Below, in pieces: positions 52,969-62,626 of a DNA stretch of 64,000 nucleotides. The notes under the pieces are model-generated. The model made no database searches. It worked only from the letters and a program-made list of their open reading frames with translations, and was not told the origin of the DNA. Within the stretch, counting starts at the first letter, position 1. The number at the start of each line of letters is the position of its first letter. The DNA is from Helicobacter sp. 11S03491-1 (GTDB lineage: Bacteria; Campylobacterota; Campylobacteria; Campylobacterales; Helicobacteraceae), in NCBI RefSeq assembly GCF_002272835.1, contig NZ_MLAO01000001.1:218742-282741 (forward strand). The letters run 5' to 3'. Position numbers and translations under genes: made by a program.

Positions 52969-53846
52969 TTTAACACCTCATAGTTTTGTAAAGTTTTTTC
53001 AATTAATTTCATGTGTTCTTTGCTTGGCGCTACCAAAGGCAGGCGATATTCCAAACTATCAATTAGTCCGGATAAATACATTCCGGCTTTGATTGGAATA
53101 GGATTGCTTTCACAAAATAAAACCCTATTTATATCATAAAGTTCATTATTAATTCTTTTAGAATGAGTCATATCCCCATTTAAAGCAGATTTTGTAAGTT
53201 CTACAATTTTATTAGGCAACAAGTTTCCGGTTACAGAAATAACGCCCCTCCCTCCATTTGCCAAGATAGGATAATTAATGGCATCTTCACCGCTAAAAAT
53301 CTCTATCTGACTTGCATTTTGGTTTAACTCAATAATTCTCTCCATGGAGCCTGCAGCTTCTTTGATAGCAAAAATATTTTTAACATCCTTAAAAAGTCTG
53401 ATGGCTGTTTGCACCTCAATACTCACTCCTGTACGACCGGGAACATTATAAAGCATTAAGGGAATTTCAACAGATTGTGCCACAGCTTTATAATGTTGGT
53501 AAATCCCCTCTTGACTGGGTTTATTATAATAAGGACTTACGCACAAAATTCCATCAGCGCCACTTTTTTGAGCAAATTTTGCCAATTCAATAGCCTCAGC
53601 TGTTGAGTTACTCCCTGCGCCGGCTAAAACCTTTACTCCACTGCCCTTGCAAACTTCTAATACGATCTCTATACACCGCATGTGTTCTTTGTGTGTAAGG
53701 GTAGCAGATTCTCCGGTAGTTCCCACAGGCACACAGGCATCCATGCCATATTTGATTTGTCTTTTAATAAGGTATTCATAAGTTACCTCATCAATCATAG
53801 AATTTTTAAAAGGCGTAATTAAAGCACTCATAGCACCATTTAGCAT
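52965..53846 (-). CDS. dapA: 4-hydroxy-tetrahydrodipicolinate synthase
   Basis: A 293-residue TIM-barrel aldolase of the lysine and meso-diaminopimelate pathway. Key residues: GTTGESATL (substrate-binding Thr pair), the catalytic Tyr in LYNVPGRTG, the Schiff-base Lys in FAIKEAAGS, and the activating Arg in PGRTG. It condenses pyruvate with aspartate semialdehyde. It sits between the FabL-type reductase (four-base overlap) and the M16 peptidase (10-bp gap) as in H. pylori. Confidence 0.97.
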   Translation of the reverse strand: MLNGAMSALITPFKNSMIDEVTYEYLIKRQIKYGMDACVPVGTTGESATLTHKEHMRCIEIVLEVCKGSGVKVLAGAGSNSTAEAIELAKFAQKSGADGILCVSPYYNKPSQEGIYQHYKAVAQSVEIPLMLYNVPGRTGVSIEVQTAIRLFKDVKNIFAIKEAAGSMERIIELNQNASQIEIFSGEDAINYPILANGGRGVISVTGNLLPNKIVELTKSALNGDMTHSKRINNELYDINRVLFCESNPIPIKAGMYLSGLIDSLEYRLPLVAPSKEHMKLIEKTLQNYEVLK

Positions 53847-53856
53847 ACTTTAGCTC

Positions 53857-55173
53857 CTATTTTTTCAATATAAGCGTCGTTGAAGCAGAATCAACAAAAT
53901 ATTTATTAGCTACTTTTTGAATATCTTGGATACTCAAGGCATCAAATGCTTCCTCATAAGTTAGCAACGGTTGAATATCCCCTCTTGCAAAATAACTTCC
54001 AAAAAGTGCAGCAACACTTGATGAATCTTCCAGGCTATAGATAAAACTTGCCCTGGAATTGAGTTTAATTTTATCAAGTTGGGCTTGGGTAATTTTACCC
54101 TTTTTTAGCTGATCAATCAGAGTAATAATTTCTTTTTTAACTATTTGGGCATCAATGCCCTCATTTGCCCCTGCGATAAATAAAAATACGCCCTTATCTT
54201 TCAAGTCCATGTTATAGGCATAAATTTGAGAAACTAATCTTTTTTTATCAACCAATTCACTTTGAAGCAAACTACTTTTCCCGCTACTGAGTAAATCAGC
54301 GATAGCACTTAGGGCTACTTGATCTTTATGTGCAAAATTCGGGATTTTATAGCCTAGTGCTAACCACTGCACTTGGGTATCTTTATGGACAATCCCATCT
54401 CTTGCTCCATCTTGCTTGGGCTCTTGCATATAAACTTCAGGAATTTTAGTAATTGTATTTTTTATTTTAGAAAAATGTTTTTTAGCACTTTGAAAAACCA
54501 ATTGCGGATCAATATCTCCTGCTACCAAAATAAGGGCATTTTTGGGTTGGTAATAGATTGAGTGAAAATTACGAATATCTTCAATATTCCAATTTTGAAT
54601 ATCTTCCATAAATCCAATAGGTGTCCAATGATAGGGGTGATAGATGAAGGCTGTATTGAAAAATCTAAAATACAAGTATCCTGTGGGAGAATTGTCTGTT
54701 CTCCACCTCCTTTCTTCAGCAACCACATTGCGTTCAGGCAAAAATTCATCTTCTTTTAGAGATAAATTTGCCATCAATTCAGCAAATAATTCCAATGATT
54801 TATCTAAATTCGTGTTGCTGGATTTAATAAAATAGCGCGTATAATCAAACCCCGTAGAAGCATTACTAAGCCCTCCAAATTTTTTAACAATTTCGTCAAA
54901 CTCACCACTCTTGAGATGTTTGCTGGATTTGAAATTCAGATGTTCTAGCATATGGGCAATGCCACTTTTACCCATAGTTTCATTCCTGGATCCCACCTTA
55001 TAAAAAACATCTGTTTCAATCACACCACTTCCATTTTTCATCGGCACAACAACAACTTGCAATCCATTTTCAAGCTGTATTTGCTCATACTTCGGAAGAG
55101 ACGTATGCACTTTTGCATTCAAATTACTCATAATCACTCCTAAACTCATTAAAATAAAAAATACATTTTTCAC
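53857..55173 (-). CDS. M16 zinc peptidase (YmxG/PqqE-like)
   Basis: A 438-residue peptidase with the inverted zinc motif HMLEH in GIAHMLEHLNF and a downstream Glu in RNVVAEERRW. A signal peptide is present (FFILMSLGVIMSNLNA), so it is probably periplasmic or secreted. The two-domain M16B layout ends with VANKYFVDSASTTLIL. H. pylori carries the same gene (often called PqqE) beside pyrD and dapA. GTG start at 55173 overlaps the pyrD stop. Specific substrates are unknown. Confidence 0.92.
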   Translation of the reverse strand: MKNVFFILMSLGVIMSNLNAKVHTSLPKYEQIQLENGLQVVVVPMKNGSGVIETDVFYKVGSRNETMGKSGIAHMLEHLNFKSSKHLKSGEFDEIVKKFGGLSNASTGFDYTRYFIKSSNTNLDKSLELFAELMANLSLKEDEFLPERNVVAEERRWRTDNSPTGYLYFRFFNTAFIYHPYHWTPIGFMEDIQNWNIEDIRNFHSIYYQPKNALILVAGDIDPQLVFQSAKKHFSKIKNTITKIPEVYMQEPKQDGARDGIVHKDTQVQWLALGYKIPNFAHKDQVALSAIADLLSSGKSSLLQSELVDKKRLVSQIYAYNMDLKDKGVFLFIAGANEGIDAQIVKKEIITLIDQLKKGKITQAQLDKIKLNSRASFIYSLEDSSSVAALFGSYFARGDIQPLLTYEEAFDALSIQDIQKVANKYFVDSASTTLILKK

Positions 55174-56228
55174 TTCAAATCTACTCCTATAGCCTCTTTT
55201 AAACTTAAAAATCCATCTTTATTCAAAAGCTCCTCAATTTCATGATTGATATTTTTACACAAACAAGGTCCTTTAAAAATCAATCCCGTATAAACTTGCA
55301 CCAAAGAAGCTCCCATTTTAATCCTTTTATAGGCTTCTTCCCCGCTATCAATGCCTCCTGCAGAAATTAGAATCGTTTTGTCAAAAAAAACTTTAGCAAG
55401 TTCTTTAAATATCTCCGCGCTTTTATTCCTCAAAGCTCCCCCGCTAATCCCCCCTATATTCTTTGGAGAACAAACCAAAGAATAGTCAATAGTTGTATTT
55501 GTCGCTATAATCCCGCTCCCACCACTATCAATAGCCTTTTGACACACTTCAAGCAGCGAATCTATTGGCATATCCGGAGAGATTTTTAAAAATAAAGGCT
55601 TACTCGTATATTCTCTAGCCATCAAAAAAAGTTCTCCTACAAAAGTAGTATTTTGCAAATCTCTCAAATTAGGGGTATTTGGCGAGGAAAGATTAAAAAC
55701 ATAATAATCTCCCAAACTCAAAAAATCTTTTAGTACTTCTTCATAATTTTTCAAAGTATCTTCTATTGGTATAGATTTATTTTTCCCCAGATTTATCCCA
55801 ATAGGTAACACGAAAGGATAAGATTTTGCAAGTCTTGAAGCAATTTTTTGAGAACCCTGATTGTTGAAACCCATCGCATTTTGAATACTTTCTTCTTCTA
55901 CATGACGAAATAGTCTTGGCTTAGGATTGCCTTTTTGAGCATTTTTAGTAACACTTCCAATCTCCAAAAATCCAAACCCCAAAGCACCCATGCCTTGAAT
56001 TAATGTGGCATTTTTATCAAACCCTGCAGCTAACCCCACAGGATTATAAAAGTTCAACCCGCAAATATTATTGTGTAATTTTTCACTCTCATAACAAAAA
56101 TTTTTTATCAAAATCTCTTGGACCAAACTCAAAGAAGATGCCTTTTGAAGCAAAGTTTCAGTTATGCTATGAATAATTTCAGGATCAAATTTAAACAAAA
56201 TATTACGTATTCTCTTATATGCAGACAT
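55170..56228 (-). CDS. pyrD: Dihydroorotate dehydrogenase (class 2)
   Basis: A 352-residue FMN enzyme of pyrimidine synthesis that feeds electrons to the quinone pool. Class-2 features: hydrophobic N-terminal helices (ILFKFDPEIIHSITETLLQ), NPVGLAAGFDKNA, FLEIGSVTKN, catalytic Ser in FNLSSPNTPNLRDLQ, and the FMN/phosphate block GIIATNTT with GGISGGALRNKS. ATG 56228. It leads into the M16 gene with an overlap and is 65 bp after the gamma carbonic anhydrase-like gene. Confidence 0.97.
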   Translation of the reverse strand: MSAYKRIRNILFKFDPEIIHSITETLLQKASSLSLVQEILIKNFCYESEKLHNNICGLNFYNPVGLAAGFDKNATLIQGMGALGFGFLEIGSVTKNAQKGNPKPRLFRHVEEESIQNAMGFNNQGSQKIASRLAKSYPFVLPIGINLGKNKSIPIEDTLKNYEEVLKDFLSLGDYYVFNLSSPNTPNLRDLQNTTFVGELFLMAREYTSKPLFLKISPDMPIDSLLEVCQKAIDSGGSGIIATNTTIDYSLVCSPKNIGGISGGALRNKSAEIFKELAKVFFDKTILISAGGIDSGEEAYKRIKMGASLVQVYTGLIFKGPCLCKNINHEIEELLNKDGFLSLKEAIGVDLK

Positions 56229-56293
56229 TCATAACCTTAATTATTTTTACAAACCAAATTATTTTACTCAAAAAATATTTAAGGAAAAATAAC

Positions 56294-56827
56294 TTAGAGT
56301 GAGTTTTTCTGATAAGCTTTGGCTAATTTTACATATTCATTAGCGGAAACTTGAATACTTTGAATCTCATTTTCATTCAAAACACGTATTAATTTTGCCG
56401 GATTGCCTAATATCAAACTTTTTGGAGGAAATACCTTGCCTTTGGTAACCAAACTCCCTGCCCCAACAATACTCATCTCTCCAATGCAAGCATCATCCAT
56501 AATGATGCTTCCCATGCCTATCAAACAAAGATTTTTAATTGTGCAAGCATGGATAACGCAATTATGCCCAATGGTAACATCCTCTCCAATCTCTACGCCC
56601 CCGCCATGTTCATTTTCATAAGCAACATGAATGATGCTGAGATCTTGAATATTGCTTCCGGCTCCAATTTTGATAGAATTGACATCTCCTCTTAGCACAC
56701 AACCAAACCATAAACTGCATTCTTGCTCAACAGATACATTCCCAATAATTTGGACTCCCTCAAAAACAATTGCAGAAGCATGGATCTGCGGGGTGTTTTG
56801 ATTGAAACCAATTATATTGCCTTTCAT
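56294..56827 (-). CDS. Gamma carbonic anhydrase-like hexapeptide protein
   Basis: A 177-residue left-handed beta-helix protein of the YrdA/PaaY type. The metal-binding histidines appear in LSIIHVAYE and TIGHNCVIHACTI (three His, the trimeric zinc/iron site), with Gln/Arg companions in RGDVNSI. Members may hydrate CO2 or be inactive structural homologues; here the site looks complete. In an organism with urease, bicarbonate handling would fit, but this is context only. ATG 56827, one base after ppk. I do not recall this gene in the same place in H. pylori. Confidence 0.85.
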   Translation of the reverse strand: MKGNIIGFNQNTPQIHASAIVFEGVQIIGNVSVEQECSLWFGCVLRGDVNSIKIGAGSNIQDLSIIHVAYENEHGGGVEIGEDVTIGHNCVIHACTIKNLCLIGMGSIIMDDACIGEMSIVGAGSLVTKGKVFPPKSLILGNPAKLIRVLNENEIQSIQVSANEYVKLAKAYQKNSL

Positions 56828-56828
56828 T

Positions 56829-58916
56829 TTACAAATCTCCTTTTATTTTTTCTAAAATTTTTCTGGCTTTAAAATGTTCTTGTTCATTTTTATCAGCATT
56901 ATAAAGCTCATTAGTATATTCCTCATAAATAACTTGAGAGCTAAAAGATTCCTCTTTTGAATAGATTTTATAATATTCCCCATCTTCTCCAAGCTCATGA
57001 TTTTGAATATTATCTTGGAGTTGAATATTTAAAATTTCCAATAATCTTTGTGTCATAAATGGCGAAGTAGAGGGGGTTAGGAGTTCAACCCTGCGTTCAA
57101 GATTTCTGGGCATTAAATCTGCGCTTGAAAAATATATTTGAGGCAAGGCATGTTTAAAATAATAAATCCTGGCATGTTCAAGGTATTTTCCTATGATAGA
57201 AAATACACGGATATTTTCGCTAAATCCTTTTACGCCCGGTCTCAAACAACAAATTCCTCTAATAATCAAATCAATCTTGACTCCTGCCCTTGAAGCTTTA
57301 TAAAGACTTTTAATAATATCTGCATCTACAAGAGAGTTAGCCTTAAGAATAATCCTGCCCTCTGTGGCCTGGGCAATTTCATTTTCTATCAAAGAAAGAA
57401 TTTTGGATTTTATTTGCAAAGGTGCTAAGCATAAAACATTCAACTCGGTTTTATGAGAAGTCCCTGTTGATAAAGAATGAAAAAGTTTGATAACATCATT
57501 TGCAATTTCTTTGTTTGAAGTAAATAAACTCACATCTGTATAAATTTTTGCAGAAATACTATTATAATTCCCCGTGCTAAGATGGACATATTCATGGAGT
57601 TTGTCCCCTATTTTTTTAATGACTAAAGCCACCTTTGCATGCACTTTTAATTTAGGCACACCATAAATAACATGAGCTCCTGCAGATTCAAGTGCCTTAG
57701 CCCAATGCAAATTATTTTCTTCATCAAATCTGGCTTTTAATTCCACAAGAACAGTTACTTGTTTGTTTTCTGCTGCTTCTGTAAGAGCTTTGACAATCGG
57801 AGAATTTTTGCCCACTCGATACAAAGTCATTCGTATAGAGAGTACATCAGGATCTTTTGCTGCGCTTTGGATAAATTTCACAACAGAATCAAAGCTTTCA
57901 TAAGGGTGAAACACCATCACATCTTGTTTATCAATAATATCAAAAATTGAGCTTGGACAATCCAGAGGAGGAAGTATTTTGGGATTAAAAGGAGTACTTG
58001 TTAAATAAGCAAAATCTTTGCATGCAACAAGTTCCCAAAATGTGCTTAGATTTAAGGGGATCTTGCTTTCATAAATATCTTCTTTTGTAACCACAATTTG
58101 TTTTTTAACAAATTCAAGCAAATTTTCATCCCCTGATCCCACTTCAAGCCTGACTATTTCACCTTTTTTTCTTGCTTTTAGCCCTTCACTCATGAGTTCA
58201 ATAAAATCATCTGCTTCATCTTCTTCTATTTCAATATCAGCATTACGCGTAACTCTAAAAGGAATATAACTTATCAACTCATACCCTTCAAATAAATCCC
58301 CTGCAAACTCCCCTACGATTGTTTCAACAGGGACAAACAAGCCCTTTTCAATTTCTATAAACCTTGTCAAAACTCTAGGGATTCGTATCATCCCGTATTT
58401 GATTTCATCATCTTCCTCACCCTTAAGCTTGAGGGCGATACCAAAACTAAGGCTGTTGAGGTGTGGGAAAGGATGAGTAGAATCCACAACAATAGGGACA
58501 ATAATAGGATAAAGATAGCTTTGAAAATAATCTTTAATGCCTGATTTTTGAGTTTTGCTTAATTCAGAAAAATTCTTGATGATGAGACCTGATTTTGCCA
58601 ATTGAGATTTAATTGTATCAAAGAGAGATTTTAAAAAGCTTTGTTCTTGGTGCAAATAATCCCGAATATGCTTGAGTTGTTCGGAAGGTGTCAATTTATC
58701 TGCACCGGTTTCTGCAATACCGCTTGCATACAACCGCTTCAATCCCGCTACCCGAATCATATAAAATTCATCTAAATTTGTGCCATAAATAGCTAAGAAT
58801 TTCAATCTCTCCAATAAAGGCAAAGATTCATTGTGGGCTTCATTCAACACTCTTGTATTAAACTTAAGCCATGAAAGCTCTCGATTAAAAAACATTTTTG
58901 GATCAGAAAGTTCCAT
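56829..58916 (-). CDS. ppk: Polyphosphate kinase 1
   Basis: A 695-residue kinase that reversibly builds polyphosphate from ATP. Four-domain layout with PPK motifs: FFNRELSWLKFN at the N-terminus, the phosphorylated-His segment LKVHAKVALV, the paired VHLSTGNYNS, the second HKD-like FKHALPQIYFSSADLMPRN, and RVELLTPS. Length is that of H. pylori Ppk. ATG 58916 has AAGGAG upstream. It heads the downstream minus-strand run. Confidence 0.96.
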   Translation of the reverse strand: MELSDPKMFFNRELSWLKFNTRVLNEAHNESLPLLERLKFLAIYGTNLDEFYMIRVAGLKRLYASGIAETGADKLTPSEQLKHIRDYLHQEQSFLKSLFDTIKSQLAKSGLIIKNFSELSKTQKSGIKDYFQSYLYPIIVPIVVDSTHPFPHLNSLSFGIALKLKGEEDDEIKYGMIRIPRVLTRFIEIEKGLFVPVETIVGEFAGDLFEGYELISYIPFRVTRNADIEIEEDEADDFIELMSEGLKARKKGEIVRLEVGSGDENLLEFVKKQIVVTKEDIYESKIPLNLSTFWELVACKDFAYLTSTPFNPKILPPLDCPSSIFDIIDKQDVMVFHPYESFDSVVKFIQSAAKDPDVLSIRMTLYRVGKNSPIVKALTEAAENKQVTVLVELKARFDEENNLHWAKALESAGAHVIYGVPKLKVHAKVALVIKKIGDKLHEYVHLSTGNYNSISAKIYTDVSLFTSNKEIANDVIKLFHSLSTGTSHKTELNVLCLAPLQIKSKILSLIENEIAQATEGRIILKANSLVDADIIKSLYKASRAGVKIDLIIRGICCLRPGVKGFSENIRVFSIIGKYLEHARIYYFKHALPQIYFSSADLMPRNLERRVELLTPSTSPFMTQRLLEILNIQLQDNIQNHELGEDGEYYKIYSKEESFSSQVIYEEYTNELYNADKNEQEHFKARKILEKIKGDL

Positions 58917-59087
58917 ATCTTCTCCTTAAAATAAATTTTTATGCAACTTCCGGCATTCTATCTAAAAACTGAGAATCGATTGCAAAATATTGCAAAAATC
59001 AAAAATAACATTATTTAAAATTTTTAGGATTGCAAAAAAATCCGATATACTTTCAAGATTAAATACCCAAAAATAAAAGGATAAAAA

Positions 59088-59582
59088 ATGAAAAAAGTAA
59101 CTTTAGCGTTGCTAATTACTGCTACAAGTCTATTTGGAATTGGGATTGGTAATTATCAAATCAGCCCTGAAATAGGCGCGAATCTAAGTTATCAAAAAAG
59201 CGACAAGAATGATTTCACCTATGGCGGCTATGCTAGAGTATGGTTGGGTGTCTCACGTATCGTATTGGCACCCCAATTCAAATACGACGTGATTACAAAA
59301 TCAAATCACATGAGTACAGCTTATAAAAATATGCAAATTGGTGCTCTTGTTGGATTTGAAGTGCCTATATTACCTCTAACTCCCTATATAGGAGCAAGTT
59401 ATTCTACTTTTTGGGGTGTGGGGCTTAAAGATACAGTTTCTTTCAACTATGGTATCAAAGTAAAAATACCTCTTATCCCTCTAACTGTTGGCTTAGATGG
59501 TTCTTATCAAAAACCCAAAACAACCGCTCTTGGACGAATCAATATGAATCGATTTGGTGTTACTATCGGTGTGTCTTTCTAA
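59088..59582 (+). CDS. Small outer membrane beta-barrel protein
   Basis: A 164-residue protein with a signal peptide (KVTLALLITATSLFG) and eight or so alternating amphipathic strands rich in Tyr, Gly, Pro (ISPEIGANLSYQKSD, TYGGYARVWLGVSRIVLAPQFKYDV, IPLIPLTVGLDGSYQ), ending in a C-terminal Phe (FGVTIGVSF) typical for BAM-inserted barrels. Likely an eight-stranded OMP; a ligand is not evident. AAGGATAAAA precedes the ATG. Monocistronic between ppk and ubiD. Confidence 0.8.
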   Translation: MKKVTLALLITATSLFGIGIGNYQISPEIGANLSYQKSDKNDFTYGGYARVWLGVSRIVLAPQFKYDVITKSNHMSTAYKNMQIGALVGFEVPILPLTPYIGASYSTFWGVGLKDTVSFNYGIKVKIPLIPLTVGLDGSYQKPKTTALGRINMNRFGVTIGVSF

Positions 59583-59654
59583 AGAAATATTTTTGTTAAT
59601 TTTGCTACAATCCCTTTGAGCTTTTCATTAAAAACCAAAGAGGATTGATGAGTG

Positions 59655-61499
59655 ATGGAAGATTTTGTTGAATTACTCCAAAAGCATGATGAATTAAAAA
59701 TCATACAGACCCCTTTAGATATTTATTTAGAGATCCCTCATCTGGCCTATTTAGAAGTCAAGAAACCCAATGGGGGCAAAGCCTTATTATTCACCCACCC
59801 TATAGACAAAAAAAATAACAGAACTTTTAATATCCCTGTTTTGATGAATATTTTTGGTTCTTATTCGCGTCTGGAACTTATCATTGACCAACCCATACAA
59901 AATATCCCCGATCATCTAGAAAAACTTATCCACTTTAGCCCACCCAAAAACTGGAGAGGAATTTTTACCCAACTCAGGGATTTTTTTGCCCTAAGGCACA
60001 CCCTACCCAAACAAATCAAAAAGACTCCTCCCTCTCAAGAAATCATCCACATCAAAGAATCTATCAATCTCTTTGACTTGCCTATCCTTACAACATGGGA
60101 AAAAGATGGAGGAGCTTTTATCACTATGGGACAAGTATATACCCAAAGTCTTGATGGTAAAAAAAGAAATCTGGGCATGTATCGCTTGCAAGTTTATGAC
60201 AAAAATCACCTGGGACTCCATTGGCAAATCCACAAAGACTCCAATCACTTTTTTCATGAATACAAAAAAAACAATATCAAAATGCCCGTAAGTATCGGGA
60301 TTGGCGGAGATCCCCTCTATACATGGTGCGGGCAAGCGCCCCTCCCTTATGGCATCTATGAGTTAATGCTTTATGGCTTTATCAAATCAGCAAGTCCAAA
60401 AGTCGCCAAATGTATTACCAACCCTCTTTGTGTCCCTCATGATGCAGATATTGTCATTGAAGGTTGGGTGGATCCCAATGAAATTAGGCTTGAGGGACCT
60501 TTTGGAGATCATACAGGATTTTATACACCTATTGAGCCCTATCCTGTGCTGGAAGTCAGTGCGATCACACACAAAAAATCCCCCATTTATCTTGCGACCG
60601 TGGTGGGCAAACCTCCCTTAGAAGACAAATATATGGGCTATCTTACTGAGAGAGTTTTTTTGCCTTTATCTCAAACCACTGCCCATGGATTGCTTGATTA
60701 TCATATGCCTGAAAATGGAGTTTTTCATAATCTCCTTTTGGCAAAAATCGCCCCTCAATACCCCGGCCATGCCAGGCAGATCATGCATAATTTTTGGGGA
60801 GTGGGGCAAATGAGTTTCCTCAAACATGCTATTTTTGTAGATGAAAAAGCCCCCCCACTCCAAGATTATAAAAATATCACCGAATATATCCTCAATCATT
60901 TCTCAACGCAAAATATTCTTATTAGCGAGGGTATTTGTGATGCCCTCGATCATTCTTCTCCCCAATACGCTCTGGGGGGTAAGCTTGGCATTGATGTCAG
61001 TGATGGTGATGAATGCGCCCAAAGAGACTTTGAGCTTTATTCAGATTGTGAGTTACTCCATCTCATCAAGTCTCTCATGGAAGAAGCGCTTATTTTAAGG
61101 CAATATTTTACTCAAACCAAAAACCCTATTTGTATCCTTGGTGTCCAAAAATCTAAACGCAGCATTTTACAAGCCTGTGATAGCTTGCAAAAATTACAAA
61201 ACTCTTTGCGGATTGTTATTTTTGTAGATGCCAATAAAAATGACTTAGCAAATCTCTATATGCTTGTATGGAGAATTGCCAACAATATCGATGCCAAACG
61301 AGATATCGCTATTTACAAAGATATGATTTTTGTAGATGCTACTGACAAAAATGAATATGATCATTACAAAAGACAATGGCCTCTTGAAACAGATTGCTCT
61401 TTGGAAGTTATTGAGTCTTTGAGAGAAAAGGGATTATTGCAAGATATTACCGAAGGATTTATGAAACGATTTCATATCTGCGAATCTCCCCAAACCTAA
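59655..61499 (+). CDS. ubiD: UbiD-family decarboxylase
   Basis: A 614-residue prenylated-FMN-dependent decarboxylase. Family sequences: PVLMNIFGSYSRLELI, NLPILTTWEKDGGAFIT-like block (DLPILTTW), PHDADIVIEGWVDP, EGPFGDHTGFYTP, VVGKPPLEDKYMGY, and an ERDFELY-like Asp/Glu pair near the C-terminus. Helicobacter lacks ubiquinone, so the enzyme is most likely the decarboxylase of the futalosine menaquinone pathway (MqnL-like). I take ATG 59655 to match the H. pylori start; GTG 59652 would add one residue. It is followed 39 bp later by yggS, as in H. pylori. Confidence 0.93.
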   Translation: MEDFVELLQKHDELKIIQTPLDIYLEIPHLAYLEVKKPNGGKALLFTHPIDKKNNRTFNIPVLMNIFGSYSRLELIIDQPIQNIPDHLEKLIHFSPPKNWRGIFTQLRDFFALRHTLPKQIKKTPPSQEIIHIKESINLFDLPILTTWEKDGGAFITMGQVYTQSLDGKKRNLGMYRLQVYDKNHLGLHWQIHKDSNHFFHEYKKNNIKMPVSIGIGGDPLYTWCGQAPLPYGIYELMLYGFIKSASPKVAKCITNPLCVPHDADIVIEGWVDPNEIRLEGPFGDHTGFYTPIEPYPVLEVSAITHKKSPIYLATVVGKPPLEDKYMGYLTERVFLPLSQTTAHGLLDYHMPENGVFHNLLLAKIAPQYPGHARQIMHNFWGVGQMSFLKHAIFVDEKAPPLQDYKNITEYILNHFSTQNILISEGICDALDHSSPQYALGGKLGIDVSDGDECAQRDFELYSDCELLHLIKSLMEEALILRQYFTQTKNPICILGVQKSKRSILQACDSLQKLQNSLRIVIFVDANKNDLANLYMLVWRIANNIDAKRDIAIYKDMIFVDATDKNEYDHYKRQWPLETDCSLEVIESLREKGLLQDITEGFMKRFHICESPQT

Positions 61500-61538
61500 A
61501 AAATGATGAAAAACCAAACAATCATATAAGGATGCCCA

Positions 61539-62213
61539 ATGAATATTTTGAGAAACAATCTCGATAAGGTTATCTCCAGAATAGAAAAAGCAAGGATAGC
61601 TTATAGCAGACACCAAATTATCCGGCTTGTAGGCGTATCCAAATATTCCGGTATCCAAGATATCCAAACCCTTTATGAATGCGGTCAACGTAGCTTTGGA
61701 GAAAACAAAGTCCAAGATCTCAAAACAAAATCACAAGCGCTCCATGATTTACCCTTGCAATGGCATATGATAGGGACTCTCCAAGAGAACAAAATCAATG
61801 CCTTGCTTGCCCTCAGACCCGCCTTATTGCACTCTCTTGATTCTTTCAAACTTGCCCTGGCTATCCAAAATCGATGTGCCAGAGAGAATATCACCCTCAA
61901 AGCACTCTTACAAATCAACTCCTCAAATGAGCCCACCAAAAGTGGTCTCAAACCTCAAGAAGCTATACAAACTTATCTTGATATCCTCAAATCTTGCCCT
62001 AATATCGAGCTAGATGGACTCATGAGTATCGGGGCACACACCCGAGAAATATCAAAAATACAAGATTCCTTTGCCCTCACAAAAGATATTTTTGACAAAC
62101 TCTCTCCGTATGGAGCAAAAACCCTATCCATGGGGATGAGCAATGATTTTGAGATTGCTATTTCCTATGGAGCCAATATGGTGCGCATCGGTTCTATTTT
62201 GTTTGAAAAATAA
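61539..62213 (+). CDS. yggS: PLP homeostasis protein YggS/PROSC
   Basis: A 224-residue alanine racemase-fold PLP-binding protein. The PLP lysine lies in LVGVSKYSG, with FGENKVQDLKTK, HMIGTLQENKINALL, and SMGMSNDFEIAI at the end: all classical COG0325 features. It regulates pyridoxal phosphate and amino acid balance and has no known catalytic reaction. ATG 61539 after AAGGA. No stem-loop is seen after the stop. Confidence 0.95.
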   Translation: MNILRNNLDKVISRIEKARIAYSRHQIIRLVGVSKYSGIQDIQTLYECGQRSFGENKVQDLKTKSQALHDLPLQWHMIGTLQENKINALLALRPALLHSLDSFKLALAIQNRCARENITLKALLQINSSNEPTKSGLKPQEAIQTYLDILKSCPNIELDGLMSIGAHTREISKIQDSFALTKDIFDKLSPYGAKTLSMGMSNDFEIAISYGANMVRIGSILFEK

Positions 62214-62626
62214 TCTATTTTTTGTTTTCTTTTCTCCAATCTAAATCTATCTTTATAAAGACTAAAATATCTTTTATACAATATTTTAAAAATATGCTAA
62301 TCCAATGTCAGAATATATCAAAATAAATGTTTAAGGGTATAAAATTTATTGAGATTTTAAAATCAATGTTATTTAATAATATTTTATTTAAAATATAAAT
62401 TATTTATTTTCTAAAATAACTATAATTGTCCAAAATATCATCAAAATAACTATAATTTGTCAAGAATATTTCTCTAATAGACACTAAAATAAAATTGATT
62501 TTATTATTAATTAAGCTATTTTTTATTTAAAAGTTGTTTTAATTGCTTTTCATCCAAAAAATAATAAAAGCTTCGTTTAGGCTTTACAGAAATTTTAAAA
62601 TCAATAACACATAAGGAGCCATAGTT
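62214..62626 (+). promoter_or_regulatory. 413-bp upstream region of the second autotransporter
   Basis: No gene; very AT-rich. It contains two near-identical direct repeats, each with TATAAT (see the repeat at 62413-62469), and an AAGGAG ribosome site at 62613-62618 before ATG 62627. Confidence 0.5.
62413..62469 (+). repeat. Tandem 27-bp imperfect direct repeat with TATAAT cores
   Basis: AAAATAACTATAATT occurs at 62413-62427 and again at 62443-62457, exactly 30 bp apart (about three helical turns); the similarity continues with one base inserted (GTCCAAAATAT versus TGTCAAGAATAT). Each unit has a TATAAT that could be a -10. They lie about 170-210 bp before the autotransporter ATG. Either tandem promoters or a repeated binding site. 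Confidence 0.7.
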
